Source of the DNA: Dehalogenimonas alkenigignens
Lineage (GTDB): Bacteria > Chloroflexota > Dehalococcoidia > Dehalococcoidales > Dehalococcoidaceae
Assembly (NCBI RefSeq): GCF_001466665.1
Contig: NZ_KQ758903.1
Span: 1,787,577 to 1,851,576 of the forward strand
Reading direction: 5' to 3'
DNA length: 64,000 nucleotides
Shown: piece by piece, positions 31,940-40,845 of the stretch
How the letters are laid out: every line of letters starts with the position of its first letter
Position numbering within the stretch: position 1 is the stretch's first letter
Translations under genes and position numbers: made by a program
Notes under the pieces: generated by a model
The model's database searches: none
What the model was told of the DNA's origin: nothing
The model's input: only the letters and a program-made list of their open reading frames with translations

Positions 31940-33358
31940 CTACTTGGGGCGGACGAAGATCGTCGACAGCCGCTCGGTGATAGCCTTGTCCCGCTCTTTG
32001 ATGCGCTGCATGTCGGCCAGCAGTCCAACTTCGCGGGTGATGAAATCTGTGTCCAGATCACCGGAGACGAAGCGCGGGTTTTCCATGATGGCTTTGTGGA
32101 GCACCAAATTGGTGCTCACGCCCAGGATTACATACTCATAAAGCGCCCGGCGCATGCGCATGATGGCGTCGTTGCGGTCCTTACCCCAGGCTACCAGCTT
32201 GGAAATCATCGGGTGGTAGCAGTCCGGAATAGTGTACCCGGTATAAATCCCCGAATCGACCCTGATGCCGATGCCGCCGGGCGAGCGGTAGCCGGTGATG
32301 GTACCGGGCGACGGCATAAAGTTGCGGATGGGGTCCTCGGCGTTGATGCGGCACTCGATGGCCCAGCCGCGGGTTTTAACGTCTTCCTGCCTGAGGGAAA
32401 GCGACAGGCCGGCGGCAACATTGATCTGCTCCTTGACCAGGTCAACGCCGGTGACCATCTCCGTCACCGGGTGCTCCACCTGGATACGGGCATTTACCTC
32501 CAGAAAATAGTAGCGGCCCTCTGAAAAGATGAACTCCACCGTGCCGGCGCCGACATACTTTATGGCCCGGGCAAGGCGCACCGCCGCGCCGCCCATCTCC
32601 GCCCTGAGTTCAGGGTTAAGCGCCGGCGAGGGCGATTCCTCGATAACCTTGGAATGGAAACGCTGGATGGAGCACTCCCGCTCGCCGAGGTGAATGACGT
32701 TGCCCTGGGAATCGGCCAGGATCTGGAACTCAATATGGCGCGGGTGTTCGATGTATTTTTCGATGTAGACGCTGGCGATGCCGAAACTCTTCTTAGCCAT
32801 CTGGGGCGAAAGGGTCAGGGCGCGCTGCAAATCGGAGTCTGACCTGGCGATGACCATGCCGATGCCGCCGCCGCCGCCGGCCGGTTTGACGATCATCGGG
32901 TAGCCGATCTCACCCAGGTCATCCTGAAGCTGGCAGAAGTCCGCCGGGCATTCGCCGGTGCCGGGCACCACCGGCACCCCGGCTTTGACCGCTTCTTCTC
33001 GGGCGGCGATCTTGTTGCCGGTGACTTCCAGCACCCTGGCCGGCGGGCCGATGAAGATTATCTTGGCCTGTTCGCAGGCGCGGGCGAAGGCGGCGTTCTC
33101 CGACAGGAAGCCGTAGCCGGGATGGATGGCCTCGGCCTTGCAGGCTTTGGCGATTTCGATGATTTTATCCATGTTGAGATAGGACAGCGTGGCCGGGGCC
33201 GGTCCCAGGAGATAGGCTTCGTCAGCGTACCTGGCATGAAAGGCGTCTTTGTCCGCCTCGGAGTAGACGGCTACGGTGTTTATTCCCAATTCGCGGCAGG
33301 CGCGCATGACGCGGACGGCAATTTCGCCTCTATTGGCCACGAGGACTTTGCTGATCAT
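31940..33358 (-). CDS. accC: Biotin carboxylase (acetyl-CoA or pyruvate carboxylase subunit A)
   Basis: A 472-residue ATP-grasp enzyme that carboxylates biotin. Signatures: KVLVANRGEIAVRVMRACRE at the N-terminus, IHPGYGFLSENA, the ATP loop KPAGGGGGIGM, RDCSIQRRxQ-type EREECSIQRF region (GERECSIQRFHSKVIEESPS in part) and FLEVNARIQVEHPVTE. It has no biotinyl or carboxyltransferase domain. Whether it serves acetyl-CoA carboxylase or the two-subunit pyruvate carboxylase is undecided because no partner gene is adjacent. An AAGGAGAC ribosome site precedes the ATG, and a 92-bp repeat lies upstream. Confidence 0.92.
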   Translation of the reverse strand: MISKVLVANRGEIAVRVMRACRELGINTVAVYSEADKDAFHARYADEAYLLGPAPATLSYLNMDKIIEIAKACKAEAIHPGYGFLSENAAFARACEQAKIIFIGPPARVLEVTGNKIAAREEAVKAGVPVVPGTGECPADFCQLQDDLGEIGYPMIVKPAGGGGGIGMVIARSDSDLQRALTLSPQMAKKSFGIASVYIEKYIEHPRHIEFQILADSQGNVIHLGERECSIQRFHSKVIEESPSPALNPELRAEMGGAAVRLARAIKYVGAGTVEFIFSEGRYYFLEVNARIQVEHPVTEMVTGVDLVKEQINVAAGLSLSLRQEDVKTRGWAIECRINAEDPIRNFMPSPGTITGYRSPGGIGIRVDSGIYTGYTIPDCYHPMISKLVAWGKDRNDAIMRMRRALYEYVILGVSTNLVLHKAIMENPRFVSGDLDTDFITREVGLLADMQRIKERDKAITERLSTIFVRPK

Positions 33359-33921
33359 GGAAGTCTCCTTGAATGGATGTTCAGCCGATAATATATCATA
33401 AAAGGCGCGGATACGTCGTGGGGGCCGAACCTGGGAATGAGCGCCGAGCGGTCTATAACCGATTTGTTTTTGTTTAGGCGCGCAATAGCCAGGTTTTCCG
33501 GAAACGAACTGGAAATTCCACGATGGGCGGAACGCGGGAAACGATAGTCGTCGGAATTGGGAACAAAGGCGGTTTTCATCTCGGCGCCAAAGCCGCGCGA
33601 AGCCGTGGCCGAAGCAGGCGGGAAAGCATCAGCCTTAATTAAAGATAGAGAAAGGCGGGCGGAAAGGTTGCGCGAGCCGACTCGGCCTGCCAGCGGAGGC
33701 CGACGACAAGAGGGGACGGGTAACAGTACATATGTGCTGTTGCAGGTCATGGCGGTATTATAGCACCTGTGTTCTTTATGATGTCAAGCGTCTGGTGTCG
33801 TTTTTGGGGTCATCTTAAGAATATATTTACGACAGACGCGGACGCTTGGGGAAGAAAATTAACGGCCATCGAGTGGAGCTATTTGCGTTTATACTGGTAG
33901 AGGAATCACCCAACAAGAGGG
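33359..33921. other. 563-bp gap: repeat copy 2, palindrome, AT-rich spacer
   Basis: I see no convincing gene. On the minus strand it provides the accC leader, with AT-rich -10 candidates near 33389-33400 but no clear -35, and the second 92-bp repeat (33461-33552). An imperfect palindrome AACAG-N10-CTGTT centred on CATATG lies at 33722-33741, resembling an operator. The longest open frames here (about 130 and 70 codons) show no domain character outside the repeat peptide. Confidence 0.6.
33461..33552 (-). repeat. 92-bp dispersed repeat, copy 2 (upstream of accC)
   Basis: Ungapped match to 5001-5092. Read on the minus strand it can encode [20 protein letters not shown] against [20 protein letters not shown] in copy 1; the reading frame stays open and aligned to a shared NKxKS end. 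It lies about 100 bases before the accC start, the same placement as copy 1 before glyA. Confidence 0.7.
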
Positions 33922-34362
33922 TCACTCTATGACAGTGAAGGTTGATTCTACGACTCTTCGTAAATCGATGAACAAAACAAGTTCAAATGTGCCAGGGAGC
34001 CAGCCATTCGCAGGCATCATAACCACCGTCTGGGGAGTCCGGATGTTGTTGCCATCCTCGACCCAGCGATAGACAGTCGTTCCTTGATTGACACATTCCA
34101 CCGTTACTTTGGTGCAACACAGATCGCCCGTCAGCCAAAAAGTACAATATATTGGTATTTGACCAGATGGAAAAGCTTGATCGGAGAGCGGAATATGTCC
34201 GGTCTCATAGGGAGCTTTGTTGATTACCAGGAGATCGACATCGATACCGGCATCCGGACAGAAAGTTTCATATGGAGGCGGCAACAACTGAGCATCTTCT
34301 CCGCAGCCGCCAATCGTCATAGGAAGACTAATACAGATAACCACCATCCATTTTCTTAGCAT
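33922..34362 (-). CDS. Small predicted lipoprotein downstream of rdhAB
   Basis: A 146-residue protein with a signal sequence and lipobox-like IGGC at about residues 17-20, then a cysteine-containing beta-rich domain. I do not recognise it. It is transcribed in the same direction as rdhA-rdhB, 69 bases beyond rdhB, but a strong 14-bp hairpin (34377-34411) separates them, so it may be an independent unit or receive only read-through. If exported it would sit on the same face of the membrane as RdhA. Confidence 0.6.
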   Translation of the reverse strand: MLRKWMVVICISLPMTIGGCGEDAQLLPPPYETFCPDAGIDVDLLVINKAPYETGHIPLSDQAFPSGQIPIYCTFWLTGDLCCTKVTVECVNQGTTVYRWVEDGNNIRTPQTVVMMPANGWLPGTFELVLFIDLRRVVESTFTVIE

Positions 34363-34376
34363 AGTCGAGACTTAGA

Positions 34377-34423
34377 GAACAGCAGCGATGTTCAACACAT
34401 CGCTGCTGTTCGATCCTTTTTTT
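34377..34423. terminator. 14-bp hairpin after rdhB
   Basis: GAACAGCAGCGATG (34377-34390) pairs perfectly with CATCGCTGCTGTTC (34398-34411) over a 7-base loop. The T-run (34417-34423) follows on the plus strand, the wrong side for rdhAB transcripts; on the minus strand the stem is followed by TCTAAG. It may still stop or stabilise rdhAB mRNA, or block plus-strand transcription into the operon. Confidence 0.55.
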
Positions 34424-34431
34424 CGTACCGA

Positions 34432-34710
34432 TTAAGAGGCCGAACTGACTTTCCGGTTCCTCCGCCATACCAGTTGGGCAGTGAAACCAAAAAGGAGCAG
34501 CGCTATACCGCCGAAAATATACAAACCATACAAACCTGCGGTCGGTTCGAATTCATGGAGGGAACCGACGTAGTGAGTGATTCCCCCATACAGAGAAAGA
34601 AAGGCCAGAGCGGCGAGAACCCACTCAAACCATTTAACAATGATGCCTTTCCTGATAACCCACATAGCGCCAACGCCGAATACTATGCCGAGTAACAATC
34701 CAAGCCACAT
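34432..34710 (-). CDS. rdhB: Reductive dehalogenase membrane anchor RdhB
   Basis: A 92-residue, three-helix integral membrane protein (helices about 4-20, 29-50, 62-82) matching RdhB in length and topology. RdhB is thought to hold the exported catalytic subunit on the outer face of the cytoplasmic membrane. It lies 21 bases after rdhA, the canonical rdhAB order. Confidence 0.9.
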   Translation of the reverse strand: MWLGLLLGIVFGVGAMWVIRKGIIVKWFEWVLAALAFLSLYGGITHYVGSLHEFEPTAGLYGLYIFGGIALLLFGFTAQLVWRRNRKVSSAS

Positions 34711-34731
34711 TTTTTCTGTACCTCCAGTTTT

Positions 34732-36237
34732 TTACCGCATAGTGTCAATGCCGTAGGTGGGCATCTTGCCGAAACGCTCGTCAAAGTAATCCGCTTCGAG
34801 CTTATGGCCATATTTGAAGGTTCGATCCATGTCCGCGAAGAATTTGTTGAACACAGTCGTGTTTGCCGCTGTGGCTTTAACCAGGGTATGCAGCCAGGAA
34901 GCCTCCGGCATCTCGTTGAACGGGCATGTACCCTGGCACATCGGACAATGCGGGCATTTCCCGATGTCGGTGCGCCAGCCAAGAAATCCTTGCGCCTGAT
35001 ATGGCAGTGGTTCCCCGAAGGTGCCGTTATCGTTGCCATCCTCCGGGTTGCGCCCAGTAGTCCAGGTTGGATCATTGCGCTGAATAACCTGCCCCGGGCA
35101 GGCCTCGGCGCAAATTTCACAAGTCTTGCAGAATTCATAGATACCGGCATCAATAGGCCGCGTGGGCACAAGTGGCATGTTTGTCCACATTTTGTAGGTA
35201 CTTCGTACTGTAGCCCCATACTTCGGATGAAGGGCGACCTGGCCCATGCGGGCATGTTCCAAGAGACCATTTACAGTAGCCAAAGCCGTTCCGGATGTAA
35301 TGGCGCTCATACCCCCTGCAACGCAATCATACCCCAGGGCCCTGATGAATTGCATGAGTCGGATCTCGATGATGCTCATCCGGGAGTAACAATACCAAAC
35401 AGCAGCATTCTCACCAGCACCAAGTGGATTATAATCCGGCCAGGCTTTCATAATGCCGCCCTGTTGAACCCGGGTCATATCGATGTTTTGTCTGAAGGTC
35501 CAGACGAACGACCATTTGAAACTCGTGGGGATTACCTTACGAGTGACTGTGCCTTTGGTGTTCGTTTCGACGTAAGGTGCCTCTACGTTTTCCCGATCAA
35601 TCTTGGCGCTTTCCATATCGTATGTCGTGGTCAAACGTTCCAATTGAGGACCGTCTTCGATCACGCCGATGTCATCACACCCAAAGAATCTCGCGATGCC
35701 TCGCAACAGATTCATATTCTCTTTAGGAGTCCCTGTCCATTTAGGGTACCCTGTTTTTTCAGGCGTTTTTGTAGGAGTCTGCCCTAGAAAAGTCAGTTTT
35801 GGTACGAAAGAGTTTATTGCCTGTGAAGCCGAATCAAGCGCTTGGCGCCGGGGGTCTTTCCAGTTGTACTTGGGGTCGTAGCCTTGCTGCCATTCGACAT
35901 ATTTCTTGGCTTGCTCAAGACTATAAGCATCGAAAAACCATTTACTCTCTTTAACGTTATAATCCCTGGCGTGCCGACCGTCGACTCGCCATTTATGATC
36001 CCAATCTATTGGTACAGTGGGCTCATAATATTCTTTATGCTTCACGTACCATGGTAGATTAGGAATATAGCCATCACCCACCTCATACCCGTAATAGTTG
36101 CCATTGGACGACATGAGTTCGTCAAGATCATGAAATGCTGGAGAGGTTAGGGCAGCAACGCCTCCCAAGCCGGCACCGGTGAATCCCAGAGCCTTCATGA
36201 AATCACGCCGTGAAATTGGAGAATGGAACCTGGACAT
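34732..36237 (-). CDS. rdhA: Reductive dehalogenase catalytic subunit RdhA
   Basis: A corrinoid and Fe-S enzyme using organohalides as terminal electron acceptors outside the membrane. 501 residues from the ATG at 36237, chosen because a perfect AAAGGAGG lies 6 bases upstream and the Tat signal SRRDFMKALGF follows; a longer frame reaches 36321 but has no ribosome site. Two cluster motifs are visible, CKTCEICAEACP (residues ~370-381) and CPHCPMCQGTCP (~428-439). AVWYCYSRMS contains a plausible catalytic tyrosine. The substrate cannot be inferred by eye. No MarR or two-component regulator is adjacent, unlike many Dehalococcoides rdh loci. Confidence 0.95.
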   Translation of the reverse strand: MSRFHSPISRRDFMKALGFTGAGLGGVAALTSPAFHDLDELMSSNGNYYGYEVGDGYIPNLPWYVKHKEYYEPTVPIDWDHKWRVDGRHARDYNVKESKWFFDAYSLEQAKKYVEWQQGYDPKYNWKDPRRQALDSASQAINSFVPKLTFLGQTPTKTPEKTGYPKWTGTPKENMNLLRGIARFFGCDDIGVIEDGPQLERLTTTYDMESAKIDRENVEAPYVETNTKGTVTRKVIPTSFKWSFVWTFRQNIDMTRVQQGGIMKAWPDYNPLGAGENAAVWYCYSRMSIIEIRLMQFIRALGYDCVAGGMSAITSGTALATVNGLLEHARMGQVALHPKYGATVRSTYKMWTNMPLVPTRPIDAGIYEFCKTCEICAEACPGQVIQRNDPTWTTGRNPEDGNDNGTFGEPLPYQAQGFLGWRTDIGKCPHCPMCQGTCPFNEMPEASWLHTLVKATAANTTVFNKFFADMDRTFKYGHKLEADYFDERFGKMPTYGIDTMR

Positions 36238-36563
36238 TTCAACCTCCTTTAAAAGAACTGCGGTTAGTCCTGAAACACTTAGGGCATCAAGTCTGGTTTC
36301 GGCTTGATGCCCTAAACACATTGCCCATTACTACTCCTTCCGTCGGAGGTGGCAGGCCTTCAACGATTAACCTAAGTTAAATACATCTTACTCCGATATA
36401 ACAAATTGTCATCGTACTTAAGAACTAGTCACCATTGGACTTTATGCGTATTTTTTAGTCATATGGTCGCACTATGCCTGAAACGCGGGGGTCGTGGAAC
36501 TATTCAACACTCTGATCTGTCGGCAGCTCTTAAGTATAAATAACCACAACGACTCAAATAATC
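36238..36563. other. 326-bp region upstream of rdhA
   Basis: Holds the rdhA leader and promoter region (minus strand) and the downstream flank of the DUF4870-like gene. It is AT-rich with a 13-bp hairpin at 36279-36315. I could not identify a confident -35/-10 pair. Confidence 0.5.
36279..36315 (-). promoter_or_regulatory. Hairpin in the rdhA 5' leader
   Basis: TTAGGGCATCAAG and CTTGATGCCCTAA form a perfect 13-bp stem with an 11-base loop, ending about 42 bases before the rdhA start. No T-run follows, so it is not a standard attenuator. It could be an mRNA-stability element or the operator of a dimeric regulator. Confidence 0.6.
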
Positions 36564-37562
36564 CTATCGGTAGCTGGTGATTCCTCTGGCGATGTTTGCG
36601 ATTAACCTAATGAACCTGACCAGAATTCCCACTCCAATGCCGACTGCCACCAGGATCAAAAATACCTTTACTGCGATTTCCGTCGCCTCGAGGGCAACGG
36701 TATCGGAGAAGGCACTGAAATCAAACGGGAATATATTGATCAAGCTGACAATAGCAACGAGGGCGAAAACATCTATGAGAATCTTGATCGGCTCCCGGAG
36801 CAGGTATTTATCCCATACGATGGTGATGATATTTCCGAGTATGGCGGCGAACAACGCGGTATTGAGTACGGGCAGCCACAGGTGAAGATCCTGGCTTAAA
36901 ATGGGATCCCTGACCCAGTTGGTAACCCCATCTGCAGTTTGACCCTGGTAGGTTGCGATGTATTCGCTGTAGTAATTAAAAAGCACCAGAAGCACGGCGC
37001 TCCAACCGATAGACAAGCTTGAGCCTACCAGGCGGCCGGTCCTGCTGCCAGGAACATACCTCCTGGCGGGAACCTCACCCGACGGGGCGCTGATGTTGTC
37101 CGCCGCTTGAGTCTTATCCGCTGAAGGGTAGGCAACCGGCGCTTTGATAAGTTGCCTTGACAGGCTGCTTACGAAGGGAACCTCGAATTCTTCATCTCTG
37201 TATGCTTTGACCATGAGCGTTATCCACAGCACCAAAGCCACGATAGAAACCGCGGCGGATAAAACTCCCCCCGAATTCGGGATCCAACCTAAGATCCACC
37301 CCATTATGGCAAGCGGGGCAAAGATCAGAATTGACTGGGTGGCGTGGAACCGGACCTTAACACTTTTTTGTTCAAGGATAAGGAAGATTATACCGGTCAC
37401 CCACACGCCAAGGTAGCACAGGAGAGCCGCGACATTTGGGGCAAGCCCGGTGCTGGTATTTTGGGAGGAACTCGCCTGGCCGCCGTTCGACCCGGCCTCC
37501 TGTTCGATTCTAGATTTTTCTGCTTCGTAGATTGCTTTCCGTTGTTCCGGCGTAATGTCCAT
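36564..37562 (-). CDS. Multipass membrane protein with DUF4870/Tic20-like N-terminal domain
   Basis: A 332-residue protein. Residues ~38-135 (NVAALLCYLGVWVTGIIFLI, VRFHATQSIL, a third helix pair, then LMVKAYRDEEFEVP) match the DUF4870 pattern. A linker follows, then about four more helices in the C-terminal half. Function unknown. AAGAGGAG lies upstream of the ATG. It stands between rdhA and hppA without obvious link to either. Confidence 0.75.
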   Translation of the reverse strand: MDITPEQRKAIYEAEKSRIEQEAGSNGGQASSSQNTSTGLAPNVAALLCYLGVWVTGIIFLILEQKSVKVRFHATQSILIFAPLAIMGWILGWIPNSGGVLSAAVSIVALVLWITLMVKAYRDEEFEVPFVSSLSRQLIKAPVAYPSADKTQAADNISAPSGEVPARRYVPGSRTGRLVGSSLSIGWSAVLLVLFNYYSEYIATYQGQTADGVTNWVRDPILSQDLHLWLPVLNTALFAAILGNIITIVWDKYLLREPIKILIDVFALVAIVSLINIFPFDFSAFSDTVALEATEIAVKVFLILVAVGIGVGILVRFIRLIANIARGITSYR

Positions 37563-37680
37563 CAGAGCGCGCTCCTCTTAACCGCATTTATCATGGCACG
37601 AGTCTTGGCGATGAATATCAGGATACAATACAGGTTATGCGCCTTCAATAGTAAGGGGCGGTCAGTAATGAGGGATCATG

Positions 37681-37712
37681 AAAAAGGGAGCGGCTCTTCC
37701 GAGCCGCTCCCT
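37681..37712 (-). terminator. Terminator of hppA
   Basis: On the minus strand GGGAGCGGCTC and GAGCCGCTCCC form an 11-bp perfect stem with a 4-base loop, followed by five T. It lies 23 bases past the hppA stop. Confidence 0.9.
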
Positions 37713-37734
37713 ACTAATAATCACGACGATGGAA

Positions 37735-39861
37735 CTAGATGAACAGGGGCACCAGCACCAGGGTGATGGTCGACAGCAGTTTGATCAGGACGTGCAGCGA
37801 CGGGCCGGCGGTGTCCTTCAGAGGATCGCCGACGGTGTCGCCGACGACAGCCGCGGCGTGGGCGAAGGTGCGCTTGCCCTGGACGACACCCTTGTCGTCT
37901 TTGAGCTGACCATCTTCAATGTACTTTTTGGCATTGTCCCAGGCGCCGCCGGAGTTGTTCATGAAGGCGGCTAGCATAATGCCGCCGATAGTGCCGACCA
38001 TCAGCATAGCGCCGACAGCCATGGCGGCGTCATAACCCTCGATGAGGTTGAAGCCGACGCCCAGCACCAGGGGAGCCAGCACCGGCAGCAGGCCGGGTTT
38101 GATCATTTCGCGCAGGCCGGCCCGGGCGGTGATGTCCACGGCGCGGGCGTAATCCGGCTTGGCTTCCCAGGTCATGATCTTGGGATTCTCGCGGAATTGG
38201 CGGCGGACTTCCTCGATGATCAACTGGGCGGTATTGCCGACGGCCTTGATGGCCCAGGAACTGAAGAGGAAGACAAGCATGACGGCGAAGAGACCGCCGA
38301 CGAAGACCTCGGGCTTGGCCAGGTCGATGACATCGAACGGAGTGCCGCGCAGGAATTCGACCTGGTCCATGTAAGCCTGGAACAGCAGGAAGGCGGCCAG
38401 GCCGGCGGACACCAGGGCGTAGCCCTTGGTGAGAGCTTTGGTGGTGTTGCCGACGGCGTCGAGGCGGTCGGTGATCTTGCGGACCTGGGGCCCGGCGCCA
38501 GCCATCTCGTTGATGCCGTTGGCGTTATCGGTGATGGGACCGAAGGTATCCATGGCCAGGACGTAGGGGCAGGTCATCAGCATGCCCATGGTAGCCACAG
38601 CGGTGCCGAAGGCGCCGGCGCCTTCAACGCCGGACTGCTGGCCGAAGAAGTAGGCGACGAGCAGTGAGATGCCGATGACCAGGGCGGTAGGCAGGGCGGT
38701 CTCGAAGCCGATAGCGATGCCGCCGACGATGTTGGTAGCGGAACCGGTGCGGGAGGCCTGGGCCAAGTCCTTGACCGGTTTATACTTGGTGTCGGTGTAG
38801 TACTGGGTGATATAGAGAATGGCAACCGAGGCGAGGATGCCGACGAGGCCGGCGGCGGCCAGCCAGAAGTTGTCCAGCATGATAGTCACGGTGATAACCA
38901 TGCCGATAGCGGACAGGACGATGGACATCCAGTAGCCGCGGTTGAGGGCGGCCATGGGATCTTCTTCTTCTTTAGCCTTGACGATGAGCAGACCGATCAT
39001 GGAGGCCACCAGGCCGAAGGCGCGGACGACCAGCGGGAAGATGATCCAGGCGACATCGCCGGTGATGGCGTATACGGAAGCGCCCAGGATCATGGCGCCG
39101 ATGTTTTCGGCGGCGGTGGACTCGAAAAGGTCAGCGCCGCGGCCGGCGCAGTCGCCGACGTTGTCGCCGACGAGGTCGGCGATGACCGCGGCGTTTCGGG
39201 AGTCGTCTTCAGGAATGCCGGCTTCAACCTTGCCGACGAGGTCGGCGCCCATGTCAGCGGCTTTGGTGTAGATACCGCCGCCGAGCTGGGCGAACAGGGC
39301 GACAAAGCTGGCGCCGAAGCCGAAGCCGACGATCAAATGGGGCGCGATTTCAGGCTCAGAGTTGCCGCCGAAGGCAAAGAAGATGGCGGTTACGCCGATT
39401 AAAGACAGGGTGGTGATTAGAAAGCCGGAGACGGCGCCGCCGCGCATGGCGACGTCGATGGCCTCGCGCCAGGACCGCTGGGCGGCCGCGGCGCAGCGGA
39501 CGTTGGATTTGACGGCGATGTACATGCCGGCGAAACCGGAGATGCCGGAGCAAATGGCGCCGACCAGGAAGGCGACGCCGGTGCGCCACATGATGCCGGC
39601 CTGGCCGACATCACCCGGGGTGTTTTCCCCGGACAGCAGGCCGACGATAGCGCCGACAGCCACAGCTACAAATATGGAGAGAATACCGATGGTGCGGTAC
39701 TGGCGGTTCAAGAACGCCCAGGCGCCTTCGAAAATCATGTCCCCCACTTCTCTCATCTTGGGGGTTCCGGTGTCCTTGGCCAGGACGAAGCGGGCCAGGT
39801 AGACGATAAACAGGACTGTCACCAGCGAGATGACGGGCACAAGCCAGAAAATACCAGGCAT
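37735..39861 (-). CDS. hppA: Membrane-bound H+-translocating pyrophosphatase, K+-independent type
   Basis: Couples pyrophosphate hydrolysis to proton pumping across the cytoplasmic membrane. 708 residues with about 16 transmembrane helices. The catalytic loop includes KAADMGADLVGKVEAGIPED (shown to 20) and DNVGDCAGRGADLFES; late loop GDTVGDPLKDTAGPS. GNTTKALTKG near residue 470 has Lys where K+-dependent enzymes have Ala, so the K+-independent class is expected. Pyrophosphate recovery suits an energy-limited dehalorespirer. It has its own terminator downstream. Confidence 0.96.
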   Translation of the reverse strand: MPGIFWLVPVISLVTVLFIVYLARFVLAKDTGTPKMREVGDMIFEGAWAFLNRQYRTIGILSIFVAVAVGAIVGLLSGENTPGDVGQAGIMWRTGVAFLVGAICSGISGFAGMYIAVKSNVRCAAAAQRSWREAIDVAMRGGAVSGFLITTLSLIGVTAIFFAFGGNSEPEIAPHLIVGFGFGASFVALFAQLGGGIYTKAADMGADLVGKVEAGIPEDDSRNAAVIADLVGDNVGDCAGRGADLFESTAAENIGAMILGASVYAITGDVAWIIFPLVVRAFGLVASMIGLLIVKAKEEEDPMAALNRGYWMSIVLSAIGMVITVTIMLDNFWLAAAGLVGILASVAILYITQYYTDTKYKPVKDLAQASRTGSATNIVGGIAIGFETALPTALVIGISLLVAYFFGQQSGVEGAGAFGTAVATMGMLMTCPYVLAMDTFGPITDNANGINEMAGAGPQVRKITDRLDAVGNTTKALTKGYALVSAGLAAFLLFQAYMDQVEFLRGTPFDVIDLAKPEVFVGGLFAVMLVFLFSSWAIKAVGNTAQLIIEEVRRQFRENPKIMTWEAKPDYARAVDITARAGLREMIKPGLLPVLAPLVLGVGFNLIEGYDAAMAVGAMLMVGTIGGIMLAAFMNNSGGAWDNAKKYIEDGQLKDDKGVVQGKRTFAHAAAVVGDTVGDPLKDTAGPSLHVLIKLLSTITLVLVPLFI

Positions 39862-39928
39862 AGTCCTCCTACTTCCCTCCTATTTTTTTACAACTCGGGT
39901 ACTCTATCATTTTAAGCGCTGATGATGC

Positions 39929-39960
39929 AAATCGGATTGAACTATCGTTCAATCCGATTT
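39929..39960 (-). terminator. Hairpin after the fdh operon
   Basis: AAATCGGATTGAAC (39929-39942) and GTTCAATCCGATTT (39947-39960) form a perfect 14-bp stem with a 4-base loop in the gap between fdhE and hppA. Only a short T-tract lies in the stem end, so it is an imperfect terminator or a stability hairpin. Confidence 0.55.
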
Positions 39961-39993
39961 ATCAAGGCAGCTGATTCCTTATTAATAGGTTGT

Positions 39994-40845
39994 TTATGCC
40001 GGCCGGGACAAGCCCTGACCCGCGGCCGTGAGGTCTATGCCGGGGGTGGCCAGATCCTCCACCGCCGCGATGCATTCGCGGCGCAACTGGCGTTCGTCGG
40101 TGGCTTTGAGATAGCTCTGGCAGTGGTCGCAGACCTCGGCCGCATGAGCCTGATCGCCGCCGATGGTGAACGACCGGATGGAAGCCATCTCGGGATTTTC
40201 GCAGTGGGGGCACATGTGCCGGGGAAAGGGCCATTCGGTGCGGCAGAGGCCGCAGTACAGCTTGCGGAAGCCTTTTTCCCCGTAATAAACCCCGTATCTG
40301 GCCGGCGAGCCGCAGACCGGGCAGAAGCCGCGGTTCCAGGCGATCTCCTTATCCATCAGCATCTGCCGGTAGGGTTCCGACTGGTGTTCGTAGAAGGGCA
40401 CCAAAAGGCTGTGCAGGAAATAGGCGATGGTTTCGGCATTGTAGCCGCTGCCTTCCGCCAGTTCGGCAAGGTCCAGCCGTCCCGCCAGCAGGTCTTCGGC
40501 AAGGGTATGCCAGTCATCGCTCGAAGAGCCGGGCAGGGCAAAAATCTTCTCGACCGGAAAGGGCTGACCGGCGACGCGGCTGAAAGCGGCCGCCAGTTTT
40601 AGAGCCGCCGGGCGAAACACGGAGACCGGGATCGGCACGCTCTGACCGGTCAAGGCAATCTGGCCTTCTTTGAGATTGTTCAAAGCGGCTTCGGAAAGCC
40701 GCAGAGTCGGCCCGAGTTGTTCTCGGGCCGACTCCTGGATTTCCATTATTTCTTTGTTGAGGCCGGTGTACCCTTCCGGGAAGGCTTTTTCGGCCTCGTA
40801 GCGCTGCAGCTCTGCGCGGCAGCGCTGGTAAAACGACGCACTCAC
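39994..40845 (-). CDS. fdhE: Formate dehydrogenase accessory protein FdhE
   Basis: A 283-residue cytoplasmic protein required for maturation of exported formate dehydrogenases. Four CxxC pairs are visible: CPVCGSPARYG, YCGLCRTEW, CPHCENP and CDHCQSYLK, the rubredoxin-like iron-binding part of FdhE. Its start overlaps the nrfD stop by one base, and it is last in the operon, supporting a role in assembling the complex encoded upstream. Confidence 0.9.
   Translation of the reverse strand: MSASFYQRCRAELQRYEAEKAFPEGYTGLNKEIMEIQESAREQLGPTLRLSEAALNNLKEGQIALTGQSVPIPVSVFRPAALKLAAAFSRVAGQPFPVEKIFALPGSSSDDWHTLAEDLLAGRLDLAELAEGSGYNAETIAYFLHSLLVPFYEHQSEPYRQMLMDKEIAWNRGFCPVCGSPARYGVYYGEKGFRKLYCGLCRTEWPFPRHMCPHCENPEMASIRSFTIGGDQAHAAEVCDHCQSYLKATDERQLRRECIAAVEDLATPGIDLTAAGQGLSRPA

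Noticed and set aside
31867..32061. N-terminal extension of the PIG-L deacetylase into the biotin carboxylase gene.
   Set aside because: The extension is antisense-like Ser/Pro/Arg-rich sequence and a good ribosome site precedes ATG 31866.
33557..33763. Small plus-strand open frame upstream of the biotin carboxylase gene.
   Set aside because: No ribosome site and no domain; the open frame arises from GC-rich spacer and the palindrome at 33722-33741.
34732..36237. Assigning RdhA to a named enzyme such as VcrA, DcpA or TdrA.
   Set aside because: The motifs are shared by the whole family; naming needs an alignment I cannot run.
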